The notes beneath the pieces are model-generated. The model was not told the DNA's origin, did not search any database, and saw only the letters and a list, made by a program, of their open reading frames with translations. A stretch of DNA of 27,401 nucleotides, from the NCBI GenBank assembly GCA_035495815.1, contig DATJFH010000268.1, positions 1 through 27,401 on the forward strand, in the 5' to 3' direction. Shown here piece by piece: positions 7,594-16,281 of this stretch (position 1 is the stretch's first letter; every line of letters begins with the position of its first letter). Source of the DNA: DATJFH01 sp035495815 (GTDB lineage: Bacteria; Acidobacteriota; Terriglobia; Bryobacterales; Bryobacteraceae). The translations under genes were made by a program, and so were the position numbers.

Positions 7594-10500
7594 ATGCCGC
7601 TCCGGCTACTTCTCTTCGCCATCCTGCCCATTGCGCTGACCGCCGCCGGGGAGGCACGGCCAAACGACCGGGAAAAGGGTCTGCCCTTCATCCGGAATTA
7701 TTCACCGAAAGAATACGTTGGGCAGGACCAGAACTGGGCTGTCGCGCAGGACCGCCGCGGCATCGTCTACGCCGGCAACAACGACGGAGTCCTGATTTAC
7801 GACGGCGTCCACTGGCGCACGATCAAAGTGTCGAACGGGTCGGCGGTACGCTCGCTCGACGTGGACGCCGCCGGGACGGTTTATGTCGGGGCGCGCGGCG
7901 AGTTCGGTTACCTCGATTCCGATGAGTCCGGCGCGCTGCGTTATGTCTCCCTGATCGATCGCGTAAGCCGGGAGGACCGCGTTTTCAAGGACGTCTGGAG
8001 GACGATGGTCACGCCGGAAGGGGTCGTCTTCAGTTCGTTCGACCGCTTGTTCCGCTGGAACCCCCAAACCGGCTTGAAGATGTGGAAGCCGCCCGGCCGC
8101 TTTTACCGTGCGTTCATCGCCGGCAGGCACGTCTACGTCCAGCAGCCGGAATCGGGACTGCTTCGACTTGACGGCGAGTCGCTTACGCCGGCAGCTGGTG
8201 GCGCCCGGTTCTCCAAGGACCGCATCTATTGCGTGGCCCAGTGGGACCAGAAGCTGCTGGTCGGCTCCGCGGCCGGATTCTTCCTTCAGGAGGGCGCTGA
8301 ATTCAAACCCTACGCCACCGAAGCCGACGCCCTGCTGCGCAAGGCGGAGCCCTATTCCTGCAGCCCGCTGCCGGGGGGCGGCGTGACCATCGCCACTCTT
8401 CGCAACGGAGCCTTGCTGCTCGGCGGGGACGGAAAACTGCTGCGCATTATCGACCGTAGCGCGGGCCTGGCCAGCAATTCGGTGACGTTCAGCTATATCG
8501 ATCGCGAAGGCGGCTTGTGGCTGGCGCTTGTCTCGGGCCTGGCACGGGCGCTGGCGCCTTCGCCGCTGTCGTTTTTCGATGCCCGGGCCGGGTTGAACGG
8601 CCTCGTGGTCGCCGTCGCGAGACACGGAGGCTCGATTTACGCGGGTACGAGCACGGGATTATATCAACTCAGGACCAAGGGTCCAGGCGAATTTTCCCGC
8701 TTCGAGCCTGTGCGGAAAGCGGGAGCGATGGATAACGAAGGCTTGCAGGTATGGGCGCTGCGGCCTACTGAATCCGATTTGCTCGCCGGCACATCGGCCG
8801 GGATCTATGCTGTGCGCGGAAACAGCCTGCTGCGTATTGGCGGCCCGCAGGCGGACGTATATGACTTATTCCGCTCGCGCCGCGACCCTGCCTTGATCTA
8901 TGCCTCCGGAAACGGTGTTTCGCTGCTGCGGGAGGCGGACGGCAAGTGGACCGATTCCGGCCGCCTGCCCGGCGTCTCGCAGGCGATTCACAAGACCGTG
9001 GAAGATGCTTCCGGCAACCTTTGGCTGGGAACGGACGTCGGCGCCGCGATCCATGTCGACCGCTCGGCGGAGCCGTACAAGGTAACCGAGTACGGAGCAG
9101 GCCATGGGCTGGCTCCGGGATGGGTGTACCCGTTCCTGGCGAATGGCAGAGTCGTGTTCCTCACCACCGCGGGAATCAAGACGTTCGACGAAAACTCTCG
9201 CCGTTTCATTCCCGACCGCGTTCTGGCGCCGTTATTCGCGGAGAGCGAGGACAAGCCTTCGCTGCTGGTGGAGGATCGACAGGGTAACCTCTGGGTGGGC
9301 GCGAAAACCTACGGCGGCCTGGTGCGCCGGCGCGCGGACGGCGTCTACGAGTGGGATTCTACTCCGCTGCGCCGCATGACGATCGGCGAGATCTACGGCG
9401 CTCAGATCGACGCCGATGGCGTGGCCTGGGCGGGAACCGGCGAGGGCATGGTGCGTTACAACCCCGGAGTCCCGAAAAACTACTCCGTGCCGTTTACGGC
9501 CCTGGTGCGACGGGTGAGCGACATCGGGGGCGGCAAGGATTTGCACTACGAGGGCGCCGGCGAAGTATCCGCTCCTCGGCTGCCCTTCGAGGACAATTCG
9601 CTGCGATTCGAATTCGCGGCGCCCTCCTTCGACGACGAGGCGCGCACGATGTATCGCGTCTTTCTCGAGAATTTCGATCGCGGCTGGTCGCCGTGGACTC
9701 TGGAGACGAGCAAGGATTACACCAATATTCCCGCCGGCTCATATGTATTTCGCGTGGAGGCAAAAAATCTTTACGGCGCAGTCAGCGGCCAGGGCGAATT
9801 CGGCCTGACTATTCTCTCGCCCTGGTATCAATCGTGGTGGAGCCGCCTGCTCCAGCTGCTGGCCGCGAGCGCGATCGTCTGGGCGCTGGTGCGCTGGCGC
9901 TCCCGGCGGCTGGCCGAGCAGAACCGGTGGCTGCAGAAGGTGGTAGATGATCGCACCGCGGAACTGCGGGAGAACAACCTCAAGCTCACCGACGCCAATC
10001 AGGCGCTGAACCTGTTGAACGAGGAGAAGAACGAGTTCATGGGGATAGCCGCCCACGACCTCAAGAATCCCCTCGGAGCCATTCGCGGTTATGCCGAGAT
10101 GCTCGAAGAAGACGCCGCGGAAGTCTCGAAAGAAGAAGTCGCCGACACGGCTTCCCGCATCAAGAAGAGCGCCAATCTGATGTTCGATCTGGTGTCCAAT
10201 CTTCTCGACGTCAACCGCATAGAGCAGGGCAAACTGGAGACGACGCTCAAGGTCTGCGATTTGTCCGGCACGGTAAAGCAGGCGGTGGAAGGGTATCGCG
10301 CCAGGGCCCAGGCCAAACAGATCCAACTGCATTACGAAGAAGCGGCTCCCGTGCCGCCGGTCATGGCGGACGCTTCGCAACTCGTGCAGGTGATCGACAA
10401 CCTGATCTCGAACGCCGTCAAATATTCTCCGGCCGGAAAAAATATCTACGTGCGGGTGCGGCAGGTGGGTCAAGGCGTCCGGACCGAAATACGGGACGAA

Positions 10501-10728
10501 GGCCCGGGCATTTCGGGAGAGGATCAGAAACGCCTGTTCGGCAAGTTCGCGCGTCTGACTGCGCGGCCCACGGCGGGCGAGCACTCGACCGGGCTGGGAC
10601 TGGCGATCGTCAAGAAGCTGGTGGAATCGATGCAAGGAAAAATCTGGTGTGAAAGCGAGTTGGGCAAGGGAGCCACTTTCATTTTGGAAATGACCATGGC
10701 CGCGGTCGAAACGCCCACCCCTGTATGA
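7594..10728 (+). CDS. Membrane sensor histidine kinase with beta-propeller and Y_Y_Y sensor
   Basis: A 1044-residue sensor kinase. Order: signal peptide (1-18); a periplasmic two-component regulator propeller (about 30-640) with repeats such as NLWLGTD, GGLWLALVSG and GNLWVGAKTYGG; a Y_Y_Y immunoglobulin-like domain (about 665-740); one transmembrane helix (about 750-768); a coiled-coil linker; a HisKA dimerisation domain with HDLKNP (phospho-acceptor His821); and a HATPase_c domain with N-box DNLISNAVKYSP (Asn940), G1 DEGPGIS and G2 STGLGLAIVKK. The sensor half is like hybrid two-component systems that detect polysaccharide fragments, but there is no receiver or AraC output here. It should signal to a separate response regulator, none of which is in the window. 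The stop overlaps the next gene as ATGA, suggesting the secreted hydrolase is co-produced. Confidence 0.94.
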   Translation: MPLRLLLFAILPIALTAAGEARPNDREKGLPFIRNYSPKEYVGQDQNWAVAQDRRGIVYAGNNDGVLIYDGVHWRTIKVSNGSAVRSLDVDAAGTVYVGARGEFGYLDSDESGALRYVSLIDRVSREDRVFKDVWRTMVTPEGVVFSSFDRLFRWNPQTGLKMWKPPGRFYRAFIAGRHVYVQQPESGLLRLDGESLTPAAGGARFSKDRIYCVAQWDQKLLVGSAAGFFLQEGAEFKPYATEADALLRKAEPYSCSPLPGGGVTIATLRNGALLLGGDGKLLRIIDRSAGLASNSVTFSYIDREGGLWLALVSGLARALAPSPLSFFDARAGLNGLVVAVARHGGSIYAGTSTGLYQLRTKGPGEFSRFEPVRKAGAMDNEGLQVWALRPTESDLLAGTSAGIYAVRGNSLLRIGGPQADVYDLFRSRRDPALIYASGNGVSLLREADGKWTDSGRLPGVSQAIHKTVEDASGNLWLGTDVGAAIHVDRSAEPYKVTEYGAGHGLAPGWVYPFLANGRVVFLTTAGIKTFDENSRRFIPDRVLAPLFAESEDKPSLLVEDRQGNLWVGAKTYGGLVRRRADGVYEWDSTPLRRMTIGEIYGAQIDADGVAWAGTGEGMVRYNPGVPKNYSVPFTALVRRVSDIGGGKDLHYEGAGEVSAPRLPFEDNSLRFEFAAPSFDDEARTMYRVFLENFDRGWSPWTLETSKDYTNIPAGSYVFRVEAKNLYGAVSGQGEFGLTILSPWYQSWWSRLLQLLAASAIVWALVRWRSRRLAEQNRWLQKVVDDRTAELRENNLKLTDANQALNLLNEEKNEFMGIAAHDLKNPLGAIRGYAEMLEEDAAEVSKEEVADTASRIKKSANLMFDLVSNLLDVNRIEQGKLETTLKVCDLSGTVKQAVEGYRARAQAKQIQLHYEEAAPVPPVMADASQLVQVIDNLISNAVKYSPAGKNIYVRVRQVGQGVRTEIRDEGPGISGEDQKRLFGKFARLTARPTAGEHSTGLGLAIVKKLVESMQGKIWCESELGKGATFILEMTMAAVETPTPV

Positions 10729-11942
10729 AAATTTTCTTCCTGATGGCTGCGGCCGCGCTGGCGCTGCCGGCTCAAACAGACAAAGCGGCCGGGGGCGAGA
10801 TTCGTAAGAAGATCAAGGAAACCTTGTTCGTGCCGGACCCCGCGCCCAAGTTGGCGCCGGTGTCACACGGTAAGTTCAAACCCGAACCGGGCGTGATCGC
10901 CGAGCGTGTGACCTACACCACGCAGTTCGGTCTGCGCGTGCCGGCGATCGTTTACCGGCCCGAAAAGAGCACCGGCAAGCTGCCCGCCCTGATTGTGGTC
11001 AACGGCCACGGAGGGGACAAATACACCTGGTATGCCTTCTACTCGGGCATGATGTATGCGCGCGCCGGAGCGGTGGTCCTGACATATGACCCGATCGGCG
11101 AAGGCGAGCGCAATTCGCAGCGCAAGTCCGGAACCCGCGCCCACGACAAACTTGTTCAGCCCGCCGAGATGGGCCGCCGGATGGGTGGTCTGATGATGAC
11201 CGACGTCATTCAGGCCGTGAGCTACCTTTCCCAGCGCCCGGACGTGGATCCCAGCCGCATCGGCGCCATGGGCTATTCGATGGGATCATTCGTTCTCAGT
11301 CTGGCGTGCGCCGTGGAGACGCGCCTGCGCGCCTGCGTGCTGGTCGGCGGCGGCAATATCGACGGTCCGGGCGAGTATTGGGACCGCAGCAAGCCGATGT
11401 GCCAGGGGATACCCTACCAGTCGCTGCAGTTTTTGGGAGATCGTCCGGCCGTCCTCTATTCGCTGCATCCCTCGACGCTGATCTTCAACGGACTGGAAGA
11501 CACGGTAGTCGATATTCCGGTTCATCACACGCAGCCTTTCTTCGAGGACATGCGGCAGCGGACGATCCGCCGCCGCGGCGCGGAGGATGGCGTTTTCGAA
11601 TACCGCTTCGAGCCGGGAACCAGCCATCGCCCGTATTTCGTGACCCGCCCGGTCGCTCTCTGGCTGCGAAGCCGCCTCGAGTTCCCCAACTGGAGGGAAG
11701 AGGACATCCGCAAAATGCCCACCACCCACATCAGCGAGTGGGCGAAAGAACGCCATGCGCCGATGGATGCTATCTATGCCACCGAACAGCGCGAAGGCGG
11801 CGCGCTGGCTCTTGGAACCGGCATCCCGGTTCCGTCGCGCGATGAGTTGAACGCGGTCCCCCCCGCCGAGTGGGAGCGGAACCAGGAGAAATATGTGCTC
11901 GAAAGCTGGATCAAGGAGGCGCTTTCGCGTGTCAAGCCGTAG
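10725..11942 (+). CDS. Secreted alpha/beta hydrolase (acetyl xylan esterase-like)
   Basis: A 405-residue hydrolase with a Sec-type signal peptide (1-16, cleavage near LPAQ). Ser185 in GYSMGS is the nucleophile. Asp259 in GLEDT and His301 in GTSHRP complete a plausible triad, and NGHGGD forms the oxyanion region. The fold matches the dienelactone hydrolase/acetyl esterase group. Its ATG lies inside the end of the kinase gene (ATGA overlap, 4 nt), so translation is probably coupled and the enzyme may act on the glycan or ester that the kinase senses (inference). The following Gfo/Idh/MocA gene is 95 bp away and seems to have its own promoter. Confidence 0.87.
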   Translation: MKIFFLMAAAALALPAQTDKAAGGEIRKKIKETLFVPDPAPKLAPVSHGKFKPEPGVIAERVTYTTQFGLRVPAIVYRPEKSTGKLPALIVVNGHGGDKYTWYAFYSGMMYARAGAVVLTYDPIGEGERNSQRKSGTRAHDKLVQPAEMGRRMGGLMMTDVIQAVSYLSQRPDVDPSRIGAMGYSMGSFVLSLACAVETRLRACVLVGGGNIDGPGEYWDRSKPMCQGIPYQSLQFLGDRPAVLYSLHPSTLIFNGLEDTVVDIPVHHTQPFFEDMRQRTIRRRGAEDGVFEYRFEPGTSHRPYFVTRPVALWLRSRLEFPNWREEDIRKMPTTHISEWAKERHAPMDAIYATEQREGGALALGTGIPVPSRDELNAVPPAEWERNQEKYVLESWIKEALSRVKP

Positions 11943-11987
11943 CGAAGAACGGATGGCCCCGCGCCCGAGTGCCTCCGCCACGTGGTT

Positions 11988-11996
11988 TGATATGAT
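11988..11996 (+). promoter_or_regulatory. Candidate extended -10 promoter for the Gfo/Idh/MocA gene
   Basis: TGATATGAT fits an extended -10 element (TGn followed by TATGAT, five of six matches to TATAAT). No -35 box is seen at normal spacing, as expected for extended -10 promoters. It lies 41 nt upstream of the start at 12038. Confidence 0.36.
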
Positions 11997-12037
11997 TTGG
12001 GGTCTGGTCCGGTGATCTGAAATAGAGGGAGAAAACA

Positions 12038-13315
12038 ATGGAACGCAGAACTTTTCTGGTTGGAAGCGCCCTGGCGCTGCCCATGATGGGCGCGAATGAG
12101 AAAGTCAACATGGCGGTGGTCGGCGTCGGCGGCCGCGGCTCGGCTCATGTCAGGGAGTACCTCAACATTCCCGGCGCGCGGGTGGCGGCGCTGTGCGACG
12201 TCAACACGGCTGCGACCGAGCGCAACGAGCAGGTCGTGCTCAAATCCCAGGGAGACAAGCCCAAGATCTACCAGGATCTGCGGAAGCTCTACGAGGACAA
12301 GTCCATCGATGCGGTTTCCATCGCCACGCCCAATCACTGGCACGCGCTGGCGACCATTTGGGCCTGCCAAGCCGGTAAAGACGTCTATGTGGAGAAGCCC
12401 GCCAGCTACAACGTATTCGAAGGCCAGCAGATGCAGAAGGCGGCCCGCAAGTACAACCGCATGGTACAGGTCGGCATGCAGAGCCGCAGCATCGGTTTCA
12501 AGCGGCGTGCCATCGAGCTGTTGCGCGACGGGGCCATCGGCAAGGTCTATTACGCCAAGGGTCTGTGCTTCAAACGGCGGCCTTCCATCGGCCATGCGGA
12601 GAATGAACCGACTCCTCCCGGGATCGCCTGGGACATCTTCCTCGGACCGGCTCCGATGCGGCCCTTCAACCAGCTCCGGTTCAAGTACAACTGGCACTGG
12701 TTCTGGGATACGGGCAACGGCGACATCGGCAACCAGGGCATCCACGAGATGGACGTTGCCCGCTGGGGCCTGGGGCGCGGTCTTCCGAAGAGCGTCGTCT
12801 CGACCGGCGGCAAATACGTTTACGAGGATGACCAGGAGACACCCAACACCCAGATCGCGACCTTCGATTACGGGGATGCCGAGCTGGTGTTCGAAGTCCG
12901 GGGATTGAACACCGGGGGAGAGGCCAATATTGCGCCCGGAGGCGCGAATTTCGTCGGCAACATATGGCTCGGAAGCAAGGGCTACATGTCGCTCGACCAC
13001 AAGGGATTCCAGATTTTCCTGGGTGACAAGCGCGAGCCCGGCGAAGCCTCCAAGCCGACCGACAAGGGCGACACCAAGGAACATATGCTGAACTTCCTCG
13101 AGGCGGTCAAGACCCGGAATATGAAAGATCTGCACGGAGAGGTGGCCGAAGGCGTCACGTCCGCGGTGCTGGTCCACATGGCCAACACCAGCTATCGTCT
13201 CGGACGCAAGCTGGCCTTCGATCCGAACACCGAGAAGTATGTGAAGGACGCCGAAGCCAACGCCATGTTGACGCGTCCCCACTATCGCGAGCCGTACAAC
13301 CCGGCGAAAGTGTAA
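12038..13315 (+). CDS. Exported Gfo/Idh/MocA family oxidoreductase
   Basis: A 425-residue NAD(P)-dependent sugar dehydrogenase-type protein. The N-terminus (MERRTFLVGSALALP) is a Tat signal, common for this family in acidobacteria and planctomycetes, where folded, cofactor-loaded enzyme is exported. Next come the Rossmann loop GVGGRG (29-34), CDVN after the second strand, and the family motif VEKPAS (118-123). The C-terminal half carries NWHWFWDTGNGDIGNQG with GIHEMD, the region of the substrate-binding His. Family members oxidise or epimerise sugars and inositols; the substrate is unknown. The ATG is well set by AGGGAGA 5 nt upstream. The gene follows the kinase/hydrolase pair, consistent with a glycan-processing neighbourhood. 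Confidence 0.94.
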   Translation: MERRTFLVGSALALPMMGANEKVNMAVVGVGGRGSAHVREYLNIPGARVAALCDVNTAATERNEQVVLKSQGDKPKIYQDLRKLYEDKSIDAVSIATPNHWHALATIWACQAGKDVYVEKPASYNVFEGQQMQKAARKYNRMVQVGMQSRSIGFKRRAIELLRDGAIGKVYYAKGLCFKRRPSIGHAENEPTPPGIAWDIFLGPAPMRPFNQLRFKYNWHWFWDTGNGDIGNQGIHEMDVARWGLGRGLPKSVVSTGGKYVYEDDQETPNTQIATFDYGDAELVFEVRGLNTGGEANIAPGGANFVGNIWLGSKGYMSLDHKGFQIFLGDKREPGEASKPTDKGDTKEHMLNFLEAVKTRNMKDLHGEVAEGVTSAVLVHMANTSYRLGRKLAFDPNTEKYVKDAEANAMLTRPHYREPYNPAKV

Positions 13316-13457
13316 AACCCAATAGTCTCCGCGCCACGCACAGAGGGTCTGCAGAATACGCGGAGTTTGGACGGCGTCCGGTTTTGCAACGGATGCGCGA
13401 GTAAACTTGCGCGAGGCTGTCGCCGCGAGGTTCTGTGAAAGCTGCCGGACTCCGGAA

Positions 13458-13490
13458 CCTTGCCGGCCGCCGTTGACAAGGCCGGCAAGG
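13458..13490. repeat. 11-bp perfect inverted repeat
   Basis: CCTTGCCGGCC (13458-13468) pairs perfectly with GGCCGGCAAGG (13480-13490) across an 11-nt loop that contains TTGACA. The hairpin lies 143 nt after the Gfo/Idh/MocA stop. No T-tract follows on either strand, so it is not a classical intrinsic terminator; it could be an RNA-stabilising hairpin or an operator-like site. Confidence 0.7.
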
Positions 13491-13883
13491 CATCGGATTC
13501 CAGTCCGCTTGCGGGTGACTTCGGAGCCGGCGGACCCGATCCGCGCGCGGCAGCTCACCTTTTATAGCCGTTTGACGCTTCCCTTTCCCGGCGCCGCCCC
13601 GCTCCCGGTTTGGGCTGCTGGACACTCGACCGGCAATTGGCTGTCGCCATCTGTTTCATAAGATTCGCGCTCAACCCCGGCAGTCCCTTTGGAGTTCGGG
13701 CTCCCAGTTGTACGGCCGGCTCGTGGTAGATCTGACGCCGGCGGCGGTTACTGCAGCTCCGGCTGCTCCGGGTAGAGCGCACCCCGGCTATTCGCCGATT
13801 CCGGCCCGTCCAGGCGCCGGCGGGTTCTGGCAACCGTCGCGTACATCGTAATCGCGATCCTGATCCGCGTCCAGCCGGGCAGC

Positions 13884-13900
13884 TTTCCGGTAACCGGAAA
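13884..13900. repeat. 17-bp palindrome abutting the GNAT stop codon
   Basis: TTTCCGGT, one central A, then ACCGGAAA: a perfect 8-bp dyad directly adjoining the GNAT stop codon (13901-13903) on its downstream side. It could form a short hairpin at the mRNA end, or bind a dimeric regulator. No U-run follows on the minus strand. Confidence 0.6.
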
Positions 13901-14722
13901 TCAGGCGCCGGCCGGCAAGCCGAAATTCTCCCGCAGGTACGCCGTAAGGAAACCGGTGCGGATCATGTTGTGCAGCGACGGATTGGGTTTGCCCGGCAAA
14001 TCCTCCGCCGTCTCGGTGGCGAGCCACTTGCATTCGAGCGCGATGCCTTCCTCGATGCGGCGCGTCATGACCGCTCCCTGCGCGCCCCGCCGGCGGTGCT
14101 TGGGAACGGTTGCGCCGACTCCCAGCCAGCACATGCCGTCGCTCACGAAGATTGACCCGCAGCCGATCGCTTCCTCGCCATCCAGAGCCAGAAACTGTTT
14201 CCAGCCCACGCGGCCGACCGTAGCCGCGTTCCAAGGCGCGATCGACTCGGGCATTTCGAACCCGGCGCATACGACGCGGCCGTAGCGCTCCGCTTCTTCC
14301 GGCGCCACCTCGGCAACGCGCAGCTTCGTCTCAATGCCCGCGGGCGGCTCTGGGGGACGGTACATCTTCGCCCAGCGGCGCTTGGCGACCAGACCACGCG
14401 CTTCGAGCCACTGCCGAATATTCGCCGGACGCGCGATGGGCGCCAGGTGAATCAGAAAGCTGTGGATTCCGTGGTCGCGGTAGAACGCCAGCATGCGGTC
14501 CACAGTGCGCTCGGTGGCCGGTTCGTCGACTCCCAGCCCGATTACGCGATTGAAGTCCTCGTAATCGACTCCGCGAACCAGGAGCGCGGACGCCGAGTTG
14601 ATTTTTTCCACGCGGATCCCGAGCGTTTCGCGTACAGGCTCCGGAGCCGCTTCGTACAGATCGGTCCAGGCGTCCTGCTCGATTTGCTCGAGCTTCAGAA
14701 CCAGGCTGGGAAAGGATTCCAT
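13901..14722 (-). CDS. GNAT-family N-acetyltransferase
   Basis: A 273-residue protein whose C-terminal half has the GNAT acetyl-CoA-binding motif A: a strand (CWLGVGATV, about 198-206) followed by the pyrophosphate loop HRRRGAQGA (209-217) and its helix. The N-terminal ~125 residues form a second, degenerate GNAT-like half of the kind found in larger proteins of this superfamily (inference). It probably transfers an acetyl group to an amine; the substrate is unknown. The ATG at 14722 is divergent from the methyltransferase gene with only 40 bp between starts. Confidence 0.83.
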   Translation of the reverse strand: MESFPSLVLKLEQIEQDAWTDLYEAAPEPVRETLGIRVEKINSASALLVRGVDYEDFNRVIGLGVDEPATERTVDRMLAFYRDHGIHSFLIHLAPIARPANIRQWLEARGLVAKRRWAKMYRPPEPPAGIETKLRVAEVAPEEAERYGRVVCAGFEMPESIAPWNAATVGRVGWKQFLALDGEEAIGCGSIFVSDGMCWLGVGATVPKHRRRGAQGAVMTRRIEEGIALECKWLATETAEDLPGKPNPSLHNMIRTGFLTAYLRENFGLPAGA

Positions 14723-14762
14723 CTCGTCACGATTGTACCCGGGTTCCAGCTATTCTGTAGGA

Positions 14763-15446
14763 ATGCGACTATCCCTGCGCGCCGCACTCGTACTCCTTTG
14801 TCTGGCGCTCGGCCGCGGCCAGCAGTCCGGCCAGGCCACCCATCCGGCAAGCGGGCGCGCCATCGCTCCCGTGATGGGGATGGGCGGCGCGGACTGGCTC
14901 GTGCGGTCCGAGCGCGAGGCCGAGGAAGCGCCCGACGCGGCTCTGGATGCGATCGGGATCAGGAAAGGCGACGTGGTTGCGGACATTGGCGCGGGTGTCG
15001 GCTATTTTACGTGGCGCATGGCCGAGCGGGTGGGTCCCGGCGGCAAGGTATACGCCAACGATATCCAGCCTCGCATGTTGCAGCAACTCGAGAAGAACGT
15101 CTCCGCGCGGGGCCTGAGCAACGTCGTGCCCGTGCTGGGCCAGGCTGACGATCCCAAGCTTCCCCCGGGGGCGCTCGACCTGGAACTGCTGGTTGACGTC
15201 TATCACGAATTCTCCAAGCCGCAGAAGATGCTGGCCAGGCTGCGCGAAGCGTTAAAGCCCTCCGGACGGCTGGTGCTTCTCGAATACCGCAAGGAAGACC
15301 CCGCCGTGCCGATCCGTCTGGAGCATAAGATGACGGTCCAGGAAGTGCGGGCCGAGATCGAACCGGAAGGATTCAGCTTCGATAAGAGTATCGAGACGCT
15401 GCCCCGGCAGCACATCCTGATCTTCAGACCGGCCAAGGTGCAGTAA
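14763..15446 (+). CDS. Class I SAM-dependent methyltransferase with signal peptide
   Basis: A 227-residue Rossmann-fold methyltransferase. SAM-binding motif I is VVADIGAGVGYF (71-82), with an acidic residue after the second strand (Asp100 in YANDIQP); LVDVYHEF occupies the motif-IV position. The N-terminus (MRLSLRAALVLLCLALG) is a strong secretion signal, followed by the conserved block GRAIAPVMGMGGADWLVRSE. SAM is not normally available outside the cytoplasm, so the location is puzzling. The open frame extends upstream to 14598 but that part is antisense to the GNAT gene; 14763 is chosen because the signal starts there and AGGA immediately precedes it. The stop is 1 nt before the SDR start, so the two genes are coupled. 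Confidence 0.88.
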   Translation: MRLSLRAALVLLCLALGRGQQSGQATHPASGRAIAPVMGMGGADWLVRSEREAEEAPDAALDAIGIRKGDVVADIGAGVGYFTWRMAERVGPGGKVYANDIQPRMLQQLEKNVSARGLSNVVPVLGQADDPKLPPGALDLELLVDVYHEFSKPQKMLARLREALKPSGRLVLLEYRKEDPAVPIRLEHKMTVQEVRAEIEPEGFSFDKSIETLPRQHILIFRPAKVQ

Positions 15447-15447
15447 G

Positions 15448-16269
15448 ATGCAGAACAACCAGCCCCTTGCAGGCAAAGTCGCGATCGTTACCGGCGCGGG
15501 GCGTCTACGCGGCATCGGGCGCGCTACGGCGGTCGCGTTGGCGGAGATGGGCGCCGACGTCGCCGTGACTGGAACCGGGCGGGACCCGTCACGTTATCCC
15601 GAGGACGAGAAGCAGGCGGGTTGGCGCGATATTGAAAGCACGGCGGAGCAGGTCCGCCAGGCTGGCCGGCGTTGCCTGCCGCTTCTGGCCGACGTCTCGG
15701 TAAGCGCGGACGTGACCCGCGCGATGGCGGCGGTGCTGTCCGAATTCGGCCGCGTCGACATCCTGGTGAACAACGCGGCCATGGCGCGCGGCGAGGATCG
15801 CGTTGCGCTGACGGAGCTTTCCGAAGAGCTGTGGCGCAAGGTGCTCGACGTCAAGCTGACCGGCAGCTTCCTCATGACGAAAGCGGCGCTGCCGTCGATG
15901 ATCGCGGCCGGCGAGGGTGGCAGCATCGTCAATATTTCCTCCATCGCGGGAAAGCGCGGATCGGCCAGAACGGCGGCGTACAACGTGTCGAATTTCGGAA
16001 TTCAGGGCTTTACGCAGTCGATGGCCATGGAACTGGCGCCCTACAATATTCGCGTCAACGCGGTTTGCCCGGGCCTGATCGGCACTTCGCGCATGGACTC
16101 GATGTTTCACTCGCCGGAGTGGGAAGCGAAGATCCGAAACACGATCCCGTTGAAGCGCGCCGGAACCGGCGAGGAGGTCGCCGGATTAATCGCCTGGATC
16201 TGCTCGCCGCAAGCGGCCTACATGACCGGCCAGTCGATCAACCTCGACGGCGGCGTGGTGATGTCGTAA
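15448..16269 (+). CDS. SDR-family protein with YxxxN in place of YxxxK
   Basis: A 273-residue short-chain dehydrogenase/reductase related to FabG-like enzymes. The cofactor loop is TGAGRLRGIG (15-24, two residues longer than the usual TGxxxGIG), followed by NNAA (108-111) and SSIAGKRG with catalytic Ser164/165. The catalytic tetrad has Tyr178 but the lysine four residues later is Asn182 (codon AAT in TACAACGTGTCGAAT). That Lys binds the nicotinamide ribose and lowers the Tyr pKa in the family. The rest of the fold, including VCPGLIGTSRM and the C-terminal INLDGGVV, is intact, so this may be an atypical enzyme or a binding protein. It is translated directly after the methyltransferase. Confidence 0.91.
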   Translation: MQNNQPLAGKVAIVTGAGRLRGIGRATAVALAEMGADVAVTGTGRDPSRYPEDEKQAGWRDIESTAEQVRQAGRRCLPLLADVSVSADVTRAMAAVLSEFGRVDILVNNAAMARGEDRVALTELSEELWRKVLDVKLTGSFLMTKAALPSMIAAGEGGSIVNISSIAGKRGSARTAAYNVSNFGIQGFTQSMAMELAPYNIRVNAVCPGLIGTSRMDSMFHSPEWEAKIRNTIPLKRAGTGEEVAGLIAWICSPQAAYMTGQSINLDGGVVMS

Positions 16270-16281
16270 ACCGAGGCCGGC

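Larger units (their letters stand above)
13316..13900. other. Gap of about 585 bp with no supported gene
   Basis: Convergent region between the Gfo/Idh/MocA and GNAT genes. Short frames exist on both strands (for example 13407-13661 plus and 13555-13833 minus) but their translations are Arg/Pro/Ser-rich, have no recognisable motif and lack ribosome sites. The region contains two inverted repeats (listed separately). It may be decayed coding sequence or a long 3' region; nothing more can be supported. Confidence 0.6.

Noticed and set aside
11774..13558. 594-codon minus-strand frame opposite the Gfo/Idh/MocA gene
   Set aside because: The plus strand has full family motifs and a ribosome site; the antisense product has no recognisable motif and is a high-GC shadow.
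13555..13833. 92-codon minus-strand frame in the gap before the GNAT gene
   Set aside because: TTG start, Arg-rich, no motif and no ribosome site.
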